A stretch of 64,000 nt of DNA, taken from positions 374,001-438,000 of the forward strand of contig JAQFVV010000318.1 of the NCBI GenBank assembly GCA_028023455.1, written 5' to 3'. This DNA is from Epiperipatus broadwayi (taxonomy: Eukaryota; Onychophora; Udeonychophora; Euonychophora; Peripatidae). This document shows positions 10,338-23,689 of this stretch, piece after piece; within the stretch, counting starts at the first letter, position 1, and the number at the start of each line of letters is the position of its first letter. The translations under genes and the position numbers were made by a program. Under the pieces are notes generated by a model. That model was not told the origin of the DNA. It made no database searches and saw nothing but the letters and a program-made list of their open reading frames with translations.

Positions 10338-13300
10338 TACTTTACACTAACCTTTTTCTTTCCTGGGCCACATATATTTGTGTGCTACATCAAGCGGACC
10401 GCGACAACCAATTGGCATCACGTAAAAAAAAATGTCTGACTTCTCAATTCATGCGGGCCACAGCTTGTGGATCATTTTACTATATCTTAGAATTAACATA
10501 TTAATAAAACGCAAACACTTTTATTTGATAAAAACATTTATTTAAATATCAGTGTGATTTATGATATCAAGATAAACTTTTAACAGTTTTAGATAAATCT
10601 GGTTTATATGTGCTACATGCTACTCTTAATATATCATCAAGGTGTAAATCAGTAAGTCTGTTTCTATGCACATTCTTCACATATTTCATTTTCGAATAAG
10701 ATGATTCACAAAGATATATTGATGCAAACAATATGAGCAACATTTGTACACATTTTTTGACAGTAACTTCCAAAATTCCATATACTCCTTTTCCTACCTT
10801 TTTTCTTTAAAAATGGCTTCCAAATATGAGTCATTTTTAAATTCAACAAATTCATTAAATAGCTCAACATAATCATGTCCAAATGCAGCTAATTGTGTAA
10901 TAGTTGCTATTTCTAAGTGTCAGGGATTTTCTATACGCAAAAGACAATTTTTAATATTTCGTAAATCTTGAAATCTACATTTAAATTCATTCAATAAGGT
11001 ACCTAAACAATTTAAAATAATTACATAGGTTTCTGAAAAAAAATATCAATACCATCTTGTTCAGCATTTGTCAATGTTGGAAAATGATGTAGTATTTGGT
11101 TTTGTATATCTTGGTAATAAATATTTAGTTTTTCTTCAAAAGCAAATACTTTATTTATCATTTGTAAAATAATTTTTTGCAAACTAATATTAATATCACA
11201 AAGTTTTTCTGTGATGTCACATAAAAAGCTAAAAGACACCACCATCCATCACTGTCACGCTCATTACAATTTTATTGTTTACTTGTAAAAATGAAATAAT
11301 TTCTGATGTAATAAAAAAAAAGCAATTCAAAACTTTACTTCTGCTTAGCCATCACACCGAAGTATGCAACAGTACATCATCATAATTACTATTTATTTCT
11401 TCTAAAAGATTTTTAAATTTTCTGTGGTTTAATTCTTAGGCTTGAATATAATTCACAATGTTTATGATGATTTTCACTACAGCATCTACTTCTTTAATGG
11501 ATATATGTGCCCCCAAGTTTTATTGATGAATTAAACAATGAAATGATAAAAGATTTGTTAGATTATATTTCTTTTTTAATAGAGAAACAAATCCCTTTTC
11601 AGATCCGATCATTAAAGGACATCCATCAGTGCACACAGAAACCAATTTTTTTTATTTCAGTATTATTCTTCTCCAGAAAAGTACAAATACTATTGAGAAA
11701 ATCACTAACTCTAGTTTGATTCTTCATAGAAAAAATTTCAAAAAATCTTCACAAATGAATTCTGTTCTATCAGATGAAAATAGCACATTGTGATGTTGCT
11801 GAAGTGTCTGTACTAGAATCAACAGCCAAACTAAAATATTTGCAGTTTTTCAAATCTTCTATTATATTATCAAAAAATATGTTTTGCAATATCTTCAATA
11901 TGTCTAATGCAGGTAGAATCTGACAGTTGTAATTTCTTAATTTGTAATAATATTTGACTTTTATTATTAAATTTATCAAATAATATATTCAAAGCATTTA
12001 GAAAACATTCTTTCACAACTTCAACATCTGTAAATCATTTCATATTTTTGCCAAGTATATAACAAATTTCATATGATGCTTGTGTCACCACTGCTTCTTG
12101 TGAGACTGCCGCTGACATAACATTTTGTTGCTGTTGCAATGATTTCTTGAAAAAAGCTAATTTTTCACTTCTTATTAAAGACCCATGGGCAAAAGTGCCA
12201 TTAAACAATTTATGTTTCGTGGTGTAATGATGATCAATGTTATATTTTTTTAATGTGACACTTTCTCGACAAATCAAACATGTTGCTGAACCTTTGTTAT
12301 TCAACACAACAAAATATTCCTCTTTCTAGTTGTCTTGAAACATTCTATATTCATCCAATAATTTTCATTTGTTGCTTGAAGACATCATTATGATGTTTAA
12401 ATTATATTTTGATATAAAATACTACGTGTCTATGTGTATACTAATTCATGTATAAAACTAAAATGTTTCACTTTGCTTTCAAAAACACGGACTATTGATT
12501 GAATTAAAGTTTCAAACTTCTGATTGGTCAATTATACAATCTGCAGTAAATATATTTGTCTTTTTAAAATTATATTTGTTTTAGTTTAGTATCTAAAATG
12601 GAAATTTATAATTTATCTGATTACAGAAAGGTTTTTAAAAAATAAATGTCTATTTACAATTGATGATAATAATCTAACACTGTCAAATTATAATAAATGC
12701 TTACCATCCAATTATAAATTCCTAAAGTAATTCATTGAATTCCTTATTAATGTGTTTTAGTATAAAAGTAAATTTTTTGACTAAAATCTGAGAAACAAAC
12801 AAATTGGGTGAAAAAAAAAAGCTTAGCAAATTATGTTTTCATTTTCAAATTCAAAAAGTAGAAATACAACTGTCCCTACTATTGCATTTTATACGCATAT
12901 TGTCGAGGTTATAGCCTCAGTAAATATTACTTATGTAATCAGTGTGCGTTTAATAAATTTATAATTACAACTGTCAAAATCATGGATTGGCTTCCTTTGC
13001 AGAGAAAAAAATCAATCAGAAGCTTGAAAAGATGGATTTACATCATTATTATACCATTAAATTTAAATATTTACTGATTTTTTTCTTGCAAAAAAAAATA
13101 CTGAAGGTGCTAAAATTAGTGAAGTAATGCTAAAGATAGCAGGTTGAGAGTGAGTACAAGTCATATACGAAGATACTTGGGCATTTCTGATACAGATTTG
13201 GCAGGTTCTTCAGATTTGTGAAATTAAAAAAAAACATGTTACTAGTGCATCAATAAAAAATTCATTAATTAAGAAGAGTGTTGTCACATCTGTTGATCAT

Positions 13301-13375
13301 CAGTCTATTTCTGGGCCACACATAAAAGCTTGATGGGCCACATGCAGCCCAGGGGCCACAGGTTAAGTATCACTG
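10338..13375 (-). mobile_element. hAT-family DNA transposon, degenerate
   Basis: The right end, read inward on the minus strand, starts CAGTGATACTTAACCTGTGG and continues with GGCCC/GGGC-rich sequence, the usual style of hAT termini. The left end near 10345-10400 carries related inverted sequence (CTAACC, CCTGGGCCACAT, CATCAAGC). Between them lies a broken transposase in minus orientation. The termini are diverged and no matching 8-bp target duplication was found (right flank CTCTAGGC), so the left boundary is approximate. Confidence 0.75.
10567..12390 (-). pseudogene. hAT transposase (GTF2IRD2/ZBED-like), broken
   Basis: hAT transposases cut and paste their element through an RNase H-like catalytic fold and a C-terminal dimerisation region. 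In order on the minus strand: a BED-type zinc finger (CLICRESV then DHHYTTKH, near 12220-12290); a serine/glutamine-rich linker; FSLAVDSSTDTSATSQCAIF (11790-11850), the usual hAT block around the first catalytic aspartate; CLIHQQNLGAH (near 11490-11530); and a dimerisation tail YLCESSYSKMK ... NRLTDLHLDDILRVA (10590-10720). This order matches domesticated-looking GTF2IRD2/SCAND3-type hAT proteins. At least five frameshifts or stops separate the blocks, so no functional protein is made. Confidence 0.8.
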
Positions 13376-13383
13376 CTCTAGGC

Positions 13384-14765
13384 TATCTATCATAAGATTG
13401 ATAATCTATATGTACTGCAAGATAAGACAATTCCACATTTCCAGATTAATTTCTGAGTATTAGTTCTCTAATGCAAACACTAAAAAGTAAGCAGAGAATG
13501 TTAGCAATGATCTCTATTTATATATAAAAATTAAAAATATCTTGGAATAGTTAACTTTCAATTTCAAATATTTCCATCGCCTTTGTTTGAATGATGCATA
13601 GCTCCAGTTAATATCTGTCTGTTCTATAATATTGTAACATTTTGAAACAGTTTCTAACACAGATTCTTACATGGCATCTCTTGTACAAAGTCTACTTTAT
13701 TCCATAAATACTTTTTGTCTTGAATCAAATAATATAATTTTTCATACAATATATCTTTAGATTTTTTCTTTATAATCACAATAATATAACTAAATATTCA
13801 TACTACTTTTTGTGGCTTAAGTCAGTAGCAAAATGGTATACTTGAGAACTAAATGCTCCTAGACAAATTTTTATTTGAGCAAAATATATATATATATTGA
13901 ATTGAAGGAAAATGTCAAGATTAACTTGTCACTTGGGCTTTGCCATCTCATAACCTCCTGAGAAACTAATCATATAATAATAATTATAGAGCAAAATATA
14001 ATAATGTAGAAGTACAATTTTTATTCGGAATTAAAATAAATAAAGACTTTTGATAAAATATTGAAGCTAATGCAAATGATTGGTTCCAATTACGTTATAT
14101 CTTTAATTAAAAAGTAAAACAAGAATAGAAAATTATGATACTTGGAAAACCGGGTGAATAATTATTTATTTTTATAATTTTTCCAAAGAGAGGGGAGGGT
14201 GAAACTATTTAGGAGATCTTTACACTGTAGAGAACTAAAGACTGTTTATATAATAATAATGTGAATCTTGCTTTAAAAATTAAAAAAAAATTAAACTTTC
14301 TATTAATATCTGTGAGCTATTATTTTTTTAAATGTCATCATCAAAAGTCTTTTTAATGCATTTGTTACAAGATGTGGTGCAAACTTTTCTCTGATGATAA
14401 AACTAATTTTGTGATTTTTTTATGCCATGTCTTGGAAACTAGTCAATTTTTTCCTGATAAATCAGTGATTGTCTCTTTACCCTATTTTAAGTAATTTGTT
14501 TTAATATCATTTTGCAGCCAATTTATTATTCTTTTTTTTTTTGCATATCTTTTATTAATTTAACATTGACATCTAGTCTCACAGGAAATATTTTGTGGGT
14601 TATAATGGGAAGCTAAAAGAATAAAAATAAGAGTATTTAAATCATCTAGTTTTGATAGATACTGGAGGTTTCTTTTTTTGCATATAATGTTTTGGTGCTT
14701 GAAAAAATAAATGCAGGAAAGACTGAATGAAAGCAACAAAATAGAATTCAAGATAAATATTAAAC
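13384..14765. other. AT-rich non-coding sequence
   Basis: Nothing recognised on either strand. Confidence 0.45.
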
Positions 14766-14773
14766 ATCTAAAG

Positions 14774-15071
14774 CAGAAGTAGTCAACCTTTTTGTACCCA
14801 CCGCACACTTTTGTATCTCTGTTAGTAGTAAAAATTTCTAACCGCCCACCGGTTCCACAGTAATAGTGATTTATAAAGTAGGGAAATAACTTTATAAAAT
14901 TTATAAAGCAGAATTACAGCAAGCTAAGCATATAAATCTTTATGGATTTTTTTTAAAAAATCAAATTTTTTAAAAAAGAAAGTGCTTCAGTGTCAGTCAA
15001 AACCCCTACCGCCCACCATGAAGGCTGGAACACCCACTAGTGGGTGGTAGGGACCAGGTTGACTACCACTG
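14774..15071. mobile_element. Non-autonomous hAT (MITE-like) element with 8-bp target duplication
   Basis: The 298-bp element starts CAGAAGTAGTCAACC and ends GGTTGACTACCACTG, imperfect terminal inverted repeats of hAT style. It is flanked by ATCTAAAG (14766-14773) and ATCTCAAG (15072-15079), a 7-of-8 match of the 8-bp length that hAT elements duplicate. Inside, CCGCCCACC occurs in both orientations near the ends. No coding capacity. The termini differ from those of the hAT at 10.3-13.4 kb, so a different transposase moved it. Confidence 0.85.
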
Positions 15072-15112
15072 ATCTCAAGTAATAGTCAATGACTTTTTTT
15101 TAAAAAAAAAAG

Positions 15113-15613
15113 AAGCTGATAACAATAAATTAGAAAAAGTTCGCAATTACAGATATCTTGGTTAGATTTTTAATACAGATAAAATATAAAAAAATTTGTA
15201 GAATTAAACTTGGGTAGAGTACTTTTGATAAAAATAAATACAAAGAAAATATGATTATGTGCTTCAAAAGTAAGTTGCTTTTTTTAATCAGTTTTTAATT
15301 GTGGATTTAAGACATGGTATGTTCTTAATAGAAGTTAAATACAAATGCCATGGGTCAACATTGTAAATAACAAGAAATATAAGGAATAAAGTATTATTGA
15401 CATTATTAAAATATTAAAAAGCTGAAATGAAAAAGTCATTAGATAAGATGGCTTACATAGACAATTGAAATTTTAAACTGGATTTCTAAAAAATCATAAG
15501 AGATTTGGATATTACCACATGTAATATGAATAAATGAAATGTTTGCTAGAATGATATATTAAGTTCAGAAATCTTTATTTTACAATGGATTAAAATAGCT
15601 GAAACTGATGATG
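15113..15613 (+). mobile_element. Decayed 3' fragment of the RTE-like LINE
   Basis: Starts with a close match to the codons for NNYRYLGQI in the full-length element, then follows it with many indels to a TGATGATG-type 3' end. It abuts the hAT MITE on its left. Older than the other three copies, judging by its divergence. Confidence 0.7.
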
Positions 15614-18600
15614 TCTTTTCTATTTTACTTAGAGTTTTAAATTCAGAAACTGAAGCAAAAGTGTATGTTTAAAATTAAAGTATGCAATAGATTCTGCTAA
15701 AAAGTTTTTTTTTTTTTAAAAAAAAGAGAAAACATAGTTTTTTAAAATATAAAACTAATATTGCTATATATTTTCCATATTATTTTTACTTTTTATTTTC
15801 ATTTGTTTCAATTAAAACTAAGTGGTTTCTAAATAAAAATAATGTTCTTTTTCAATTCTCTTCATATTCATTATAACGTTTCTAGGCAATATAAATCTAT
15901 GAAACATTTTGTTTACTAAAATTTATTTTCAAGCATATCTTCAAAGAGATTTAATTAAACTTATGTGTTTTTGATTGCATAATATCACGTGCGTTTCAAA
16001 CTAAATCTGTCGTTTACTAATTGATAAGAACTTAAATAAACACTGTTTATCTTGAGATCTGCCTTTTCCAAGTCTAAATTTCTCCATTGGGTTATTAAAA
16101 ATGAGATATTTTTCCCTTAAATTTTTATCTAATAAATCACCGATTTTTTTCAAAAATTAATTAGAAAAGTTTAGTTATAATGAATCAAAATTTAATTAAA
16201 ATCAAATTGGATTTTTGTTTTAGATTTATGATTTAATTAATAGCAATTGATAAAATCAAAACAAGAAAAACAATATTTTATCGATACTTAAAATAGTACA
16301 CTTTAAAGTATTTTATTTTATAAAACATATAAAATTAATCAAGATATAGACTCATATATAAAAGATTTAAATATACACATAACTATATAAAACTTTTTAA
16401 AATGTTATATTATATAGGCAACCGAAAATATAGTTTTATAGCACTTGACATTTCAGAGTTCGTAAATAAATTAGGGGGGGGGGGATTTTAAAACAGTTTA
16501 AGGAATTTGAAAAGTTACCGAAAGTTTTAAATAGAAAATACTTAGCACAAACTCTAAGCAATGAAAGAAAGTCACTGCAAAAAATATTTACAAATAATGG
16601 AAAAACTTTGCATAGCTGGATAAGGAAAGAAAATATTTTATCAGAAAATAATTTTGTCTGTTTTATGCAAAATTTATAATCTTAAAATTTTGTAAAATTT
16701 ATGCAAATATATTGAATAAATTGTAAATAAAAGACAAAAAATTTTTTAAAACAAAATTCAAATAGCAAAAACACTATATATAAAAAAAAAAACAAATATA
16801 TTTTTTTATTCTTTTACACATACACACAGAGAAAATAAATATTAGTAAATCCTTCAAGCAAATAATTTGAACAAAATTGAATTTTCTTATAAACTTATAA
16901 TTTACAATAAGGTTTTGAACAATGAATGAAATTAGTTCTGGAATATCATTCATTATACAATCTGTTCATTCTAGCACACAATGAAATACATATATTTAGG
17001 AAGTAATATGATTAAAGACCTCAGCCTAAAACTAAGTTAACATGAAAAATAAATATTTAAAGAGAAAAATTATAATATAAAATCAAAAATGCAAATGTAA
17101 AAATGCATATATAATTAATTGCTATATATATTTGATTTTTAAATATATTTCAATTTTGGTGAAAATTAAGATGGAGCTTTTAAAAACATACCATAAAATG
17201 TGATAAAAATGTGCAGATTATCAATTTAGTCATTCCATATTAAAAAAAAAAAACTATTTTTTTTTACTTAGAAATCATTTTTTCTTTACATTACTAACTC
17301 TCCTTTTGGTTTATAGTGAAAACTAATATTAACAAATTTACATTAATAAAAATGATAAATAATTTCAAAGTATTAATTTACCCAAAGAATATTCAGAAAT
17401 TCTGTCTTTTCATTAGAAGTTTTTTTTTTTTGATAGACATGAACATATACATGAATTACATTAAACAAGTAAGCCTTACAAAATATGAAAAAATGTCTGT
17501 CACTTTAAATAGAAAGGAAAGGCTCTGAAATATTTTACATTTAAATGTGTTGCGTTAGACAACAGGGCTCAATATAGGATTTGTAGTAAAAGCCAGTTAT
17601 GCTGTTGTTCTGTTTGAATTCTTTTTTTGTTACAAACCTTAAAAAGACATTCTAACTTGGCTTTTCAAGTTAAAAAAATGCATGTTCAATATTTTCACTG
17701 TTAAAGATGAAAATAAAAAAGTAAGCAAAATAAATTCATTACTTAAGTCTTACAAAAGATAGCATGATTTATATTTATTTTAATATTTGCATTTGTTGTT
17801 AATTTAATGAAAAAAAAGGATTTATCATAATTTTTTTTTAGTAAAAAAGTCTTCATTGTTACAGATAGCACTATAGTTAAGCCAACTTGTAGCATAAATA
17901 ATTATTGCAATAGAAAATAATTTTCTTTTCTGCAAACTAAATACAAACAGAATATGAATTAAAATAAATTATAGATAAGTGACTAAAATATAGTGCATTC
18001 ATCTTTGCCAGGGTTTGGGGTATACAGTTATAAAATGTGATAATAGAGAGGTTAAAGTGATCATAAATTTATAATTAAATAACAGAATATTTGAAAATAT
18101 AAAAATACACAGACTAAGCAATTACATTATATAAATTGTTTTCCAGATGCATATAAGAATAGATATTTAACAATGTCTATTTTTAAAAAACAAAAAAAAC
18201 TTGATTAACATTAGCAATTTTTTAGAAGTAGATTACAACATACATCGGCTGATTATTAATTAATCACTTTCTACTAACTATTAGTTAAGCTTCAATGTCT
18301 GAAATTGGTGATCAATGCCTCACATATGAATATATAATTATATCTGCTGAATTGGTTTGCTTTAATCATTTCAGAAATATGTTTTTAGTCTATTGAATGT
18401 CTACTTTAGATTGATTAGTAGGTTAACCGTTTTGCAAAAGTGTTTTATGAAAATATTTGTCTTGCAAAGTTTTCAATCTTTTTTCTGTAGCAGCAGTTTC
18501 CTGGTAACATATCCTTTTTCACTGTTTAAATACTAGTTTTGTTTTATTTTTGCTTTTGTTGATTTTCTTTAATTTTATTTAAAGAGAAAGAAATTTTAAA

Positions 18601-19631
18601 ATTAAAACTTCAGAAAAATAAATTCAGTAAGCAGCTATTAAGCAATCATATTTCTAGACATTGGCTAATAATAATCAGGAAACTGCTACCCAGTCAAATG
18701 AAAATCAGTATTCTTAAAAATATTTGTCTATTGTAATTGAGATCAAAATTGTTCACTTTTAAAGTTCTAGTGACTATATTATTTTTGTTCATTATTAAGC
18801 TACTAAACTATTAATCATAAAGCAATATTTAACTCTGAACATCAATTTAAAATATTACTTATAATTTTTAATATTATTTATTTCTTTTGTAATTTTTGGA
18901 TCATTGTAAGATATCTAGAACATGAATTGCTAACACTATTTTTGTTAAGAGTAAGTGAAAAGCAAGAACATTAAGTATTTTATGATTGAATTACAGTGTC
19001 CTCTAGAATGATTTTTAAGAAGCTATGGTCAGTTGCTTGAGAAGCCAAATGTCATTTAAATATTAAAGGCAATGGTTGCGCACAACACTTCTGCAATAAT
19101 GAATTAAATTGAATTTTTTTGTTTTCTTTAACTAAAAATTTATTAATCTAGGGGCCTTTAGCTCCTAAGACTGCCTTTCTTTCTGACTGAGCTAAACTTC
19201 TTAAAGGTTTAAAAGTTTAAATATTTTAATTAAAACAACGTTTAATATACCATTAGATTATGCAACTATTATCACTGTCTTGTAATGTAATGATTGTTTG
19301 ATATATCTGCATAGCTTTTAAAGTTTCACATTTATACAAATGCTGTATCATTCCCAGGGCTCATTATTGTAATTAAATTACAATATTATCATTTATTATT
19401 GTTAGTAAGATTGTGTGTTACAAAATCTTTTAAACAAATAATGGTATTCTTTTATATGTACAGAAAAAAACAGTTGGCACTGAAATGTAGATGATGATTG
19501 TTTGGATTAAAGATTAATACATCAACAATTATCTGACAAACCCATATTAATTTGAGCAATTTACCTTCAAACTAATAATAGGTATAAATCCATTTACCAA
19601 TCAATGTCAAATGTCCACCTCTACTTGGTCT
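15614..19631. other. AT-rich non-coding sequence
   Basis: About 4 kb with no recognisable gene. Contains an 11-base G run at about 16474-16484 and many A/T homopolymers. Confidence 0.45.
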
Positions 19632-19735
19632 TAATGCAGTGGTAGTGTGGTAGATTTTAGAACTCAAAATCCATGTATCACAGCTCAGTCTGTCACATCT
19701 AGTGTTTAACATGTTATGAAGTCCCAAGTAATAAA
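19632..19735 (+). repeat. Possible tRNA-derived SINE-like copy (pair with 33.85 kb)
   Basis: Shares, in order, GTGGTAGA, AGAACTCAA, TCCATG and a tail TATGAAGTCCCAAGTAATAAAA with the segment at 33853-33965. The pattern of a GGTAG-type A-box, an ACTCAA..TCC B-box-like run and an AATAAA-rich tail suggests a tRNA-derived SINE, but identity is low. Confidence 0.3.
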
Positions 19736-20304
19736 ATCATGCAATTATTTAGTCTTTATTTATAGAATGGTTAATTAGATTGATTGCACATAATCTGGTT
19801 ACTTAAAAAAATTATAAATTTTCCACATGTAAAATCTAAATCCTGAATAAATCAAGATGTGCTAATCACTATGCCAGAAAGCTGCTCAAATCTAAAGATT
19901 AAAAAAAAATCAATGAATTTATGATTTACTATAAAAAAGCACTAAATCAAGTATTACAATCTGACTAATTATGATATATGTGTATAAATTAAGTTATTTG
20001 TATAAAATCATATCACAAAGTGTTTGATCAAATAATAGTGCTTGAGATTTATTATTGGTAGTTTTCTATTTCTTATATTCTCTTAACATAATTTATTCTA
20101 GCATTTCCTTTTTAAAGCTATATGTCTAACTTTATTAAGTTTACATTATTAAGATACAAAATGACTATAATTTATTAATGCTGACTGCTTCTTTATAAAC
20201 ACATACACACTGTGAATTTTAAGATTGATCAAGTAAAAGTGCATATTTTAAAACAATATTATTGGTACTTTGAATCTACAAATTGAAACAGAAGCAAGAA
20301 TTTT

Positions 20305-20489
20305 CTCCACACTATAGTGCCATGTAATATAAGCTCTAATAATCAATAGATGCTAGAAAGTTGTGCATCAAAATTCCCATCCAGCACTTTCCCATATAAT
20401 ATCCTCAGACTTTTCTCAGTGATGAGCCTTAGATCTTTTAGCATCTATTGATTACTAGAGCTTTCACTAGGTGGCACTACTGTGTGGAG
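20305..20489. mobile_element. 185-bp foldback element related to family G
   Basis: Arms of about 51 bp face each other: CTCCACACTATAGTGCCA at the left and its inverse at the right, including TAATCAATAGATGCTA against TAGCATCTATTGATTA. The left arm and centre align with the minus-oriented family-G unit near 55.50-55.64 kb (CTCCATACAGTAGTGCCA, GATGCCAGAAAG, ATATC, GCCTT). The hammerhead region is present but its helix-II hairpin is deleted, leaving CTGA directly before GAAAA on the minus strand. Confidence 0.65.
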
Positions 20490-23400
20490 AAATTTTTTGT
20501 TACTGCTTTAATAGCAATCAATTGTGATCATGAGATGTTTTAGTGATTTAACTTACAAATTGGAACAAAAAAATATATTTAGAAAAATAAATAATTTATT
20601 TAATAGTATAACAAATCAGAATAAATTAGAAATTCTTTCACTATCTAAACACTATAATTTTAAAGTATACCAAAATAAGACAATATTCACATCAATTTTA
20701 AACAAAAGAAGACATTTGAAATTAAAATTAGTCTTAGAATATTTTATAGTTTTAGCTTAAATAATACAAAAGAGTAAAAAGAGACTGCTAGATGTGTAAG
20801 TGTCTAAAACCTAACTTCAAATTTTAATCTCTATTGATGGAAACAAAAGCTAAAATCTGATCTGGAAATGTAAAATTTCTAGCATTATAATATCTGATGT
20901 CCATTGATTATTCAAGTTTATGTAGACAACTCTAGAATAGGATAAAAATAACTTGAAGAAGAAATATAGTAATTATATAAAACTAATAATGCCTAAAAAC
21001 ATCAAATAACAACAAAGCAAAATGGATATATAAAAAAGCTATTGAAATAATCAAAACTGAAAACATATTTATGGTATAACAGCAAATTATAAAATAGATG
21101 ATAATCTAGTTCAAAAGTTTCCAATTAAAAAGATAAGCCAATAATGATAACACAGAAAGACTCATTTGAAAAAAGTGCATACAAAAAAAATAAATATGGA
21201 TATGGCATTGTTTATATATTTCTATTCTTTTTATTAAAATAAAATTTGAATACTTAATTATTAGAGATATTTTAAAAATATTCAAATATTATACATTTTA
21301 AATTTTTTATACAATTTATTTTAGTACCAACTATTGCAGCTGATTTGTGAATATAAATAAAATTGTAGCCACTAATAACCCAAGCTTTAATAGCTGATGT
21401 TAGAGTGCAAAAAGAAAAAAAAATGCTTCTTGATGTAAATAATCATAGAAGGAGAACTATGTTAATGAAAAATGTGATAAAGATATTAAAATAGAAAAAG
21501 GAAGAAATAAAAGCCTATTTTTGACAATATTAGCCTTTTTTTTTAGAAAAAGAAATTGAGTTCTGGAACAAGGTATATGAAAGCCAAAATCATTAATAAT
21601 TTATAATTGCTATGAATCACATTAAATTCTCTCTTAAGCATTTAACATTCTTCTTTGATATTACTGAAACTAAGATCACTACAAATAACATTATTGCAGT
21701 AACCTTACTAATTGAAAATGTTAAAATATATGCTTTATTATAAAAAACTAAATTTGATTGTGAAGATTGTATTTTTCCACTTCAAATAGTATCCATAGTA
21801 TAAAAACAATATAGATTGATAATGTAAAATTTAGCCATTTTTTCATGTGCAAAATTAGTGTTATAATATAGTTTGAATTTTAGTGATGTGGAGTTTATTA
21901 ATGTTTATAATATAACTTTAAAATTTTAATTATAATCCATTGTTAAGAAAGTAGCAACAATGTTATATACTATCAATAATGGTCAAATGTTATCACTTAA
22001 TTATAATATCCTGATGCTAAAAAACTTTTATTTGCAGGAAAACATAATATACATACATATGGTTTCATATAAATAAAATTCTTTTTAACAAAATTAAGTA
22101 GTACACTGCTGAATGAGTTTTTATTAAAGAATCAGATTATTTTACAGGATGAATTTGAAATTAAGAAAAGTATACAATGAGATGTTTTGTTAAAATGAAA
22201 CTTTATATGATGTGTGATATATCCTTAAAGTTTATGATTGATATTTTAAAATAAATTGTGTTAAGAAGCTGACAAGCAATGCCAAATCAGCATTACTGAT
22301 TTTAAGACATATTTCTTGATTGTAGATCTCTGTTGCTTACATTTAAAAAAAAATCAGAAGTTTAAAATATGAAAGTTATGGATGTTCCAATATCAAAAAA
22401 AAATGTTGAAGGCATTTATTGAAAACAATAAAAAGAAGAAAAGATTTGGGCTGTCATGAGGACGAGTTTTTGGATGTTGTGGAGTAATAAAGATTTGTTT
22501 TTATTTATTTATACAGCTACTTCAGTATTCAAGAAATAAAGTAGAGTTGCTTTCAATTTATTCAAATTATTTCTCTTCTGGTCATTTAATTAGCAAATAA
22601 AATTGATCAATTTAAAATAAAATTAAGTTACAAAAAATTATAGAAAAAAAAACAGTTTAATCCTAAAAAGTACAGATTAACTTGAGGTATTTTTTAAGAA
22701 AATGAATAAAAATATCAACAGATTGTGATTCTTAGTAAAATCATATCTTTCAACTTTTATATTATCATTATTAGAAGCCATTGGTGGCAAGTGTCATTTA
22801 CACAAATTACTAATCATTTATTTAATTTTTCTGCTGCTAAAATGTAATAAAAGAGTCTATTTCATTTTTGGTAATCTTCTCTATCTTATATATAAATAAT
22901 TAATATTATAAATTTGTAATCTTCTTATTTGTTCTTCAAATGAATGTTCAAGTATAATCTTATAAAAAAAAATTTCTGTTATTTATGATATTCTTAAAAG
23001 CCTTTACCAAATTACAGTTCAAAAGCAACAATAATTTTTTGTTTGTCATCTTTAGTATCCATTCTTCAATTATGTAAAATCACAAAAATGTCACAATTTG
23101 AAGTTATTTTATTTTCATTTTAAAGATGTACCCCTACACTTAAATATTTTTCTCCACTCATTATTAGAACTTTTTTAAGTTTCAATTTGTAAAAATGTTT
23201 TAACTGCTAAACTTTTACTGGCAATGAATGATTCAAAAAAGCAAAAACTACAATAAACTTCTGTGTCTTCTATTTTAAAATAATGTGTTATTTTTGCTGT
23301 TTTACTTTTGTCTTCATCTTTACCCATAATTCTGTTTGGTGATGGGATGGATTTAAAAATATTATTTGCCAAAAGATAAAGGAGGCTTGCCTATAACTAT

Positions 23401-23640
23401 AAAGCTATTATTTAATTTTTATAAAAAATAAAATTTTTAAAAAATAAAATGAAAAAAAAAAAAAAGATATAGTTAAAATTTTTATGAAATAAATGCATAT
23501 TTTTTAATACTTACAATGCACATATATTGTATGTATTACTAATAAACATTAGATATTAAAAATAAATTTAGATTTCTATAAGTGAATTTTTTAATTTTAA
23601 ATAAATGGTAAATATTTTAAATAATTTGCTCATACAGAAC
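20490..23640. other. AT-rich non-coding sequence
   Basis: No gene recognised. A 65-codon minus-strand frame at 23175-23372 shows no family I know and is treated as chance. Confidence 0.45.
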
Positions 23641-23689
23641 CTTTTACACATTAATAGATAGTTCAAAAGCATATTTCATACAATCCACT

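Noticed and set aside
23175-23372. 65-codon minus-strand frame as a possible exon
   Set aside because: No splice signals, no domain and no repeat context that I can recognise; its length is expected by chance in such DNA.
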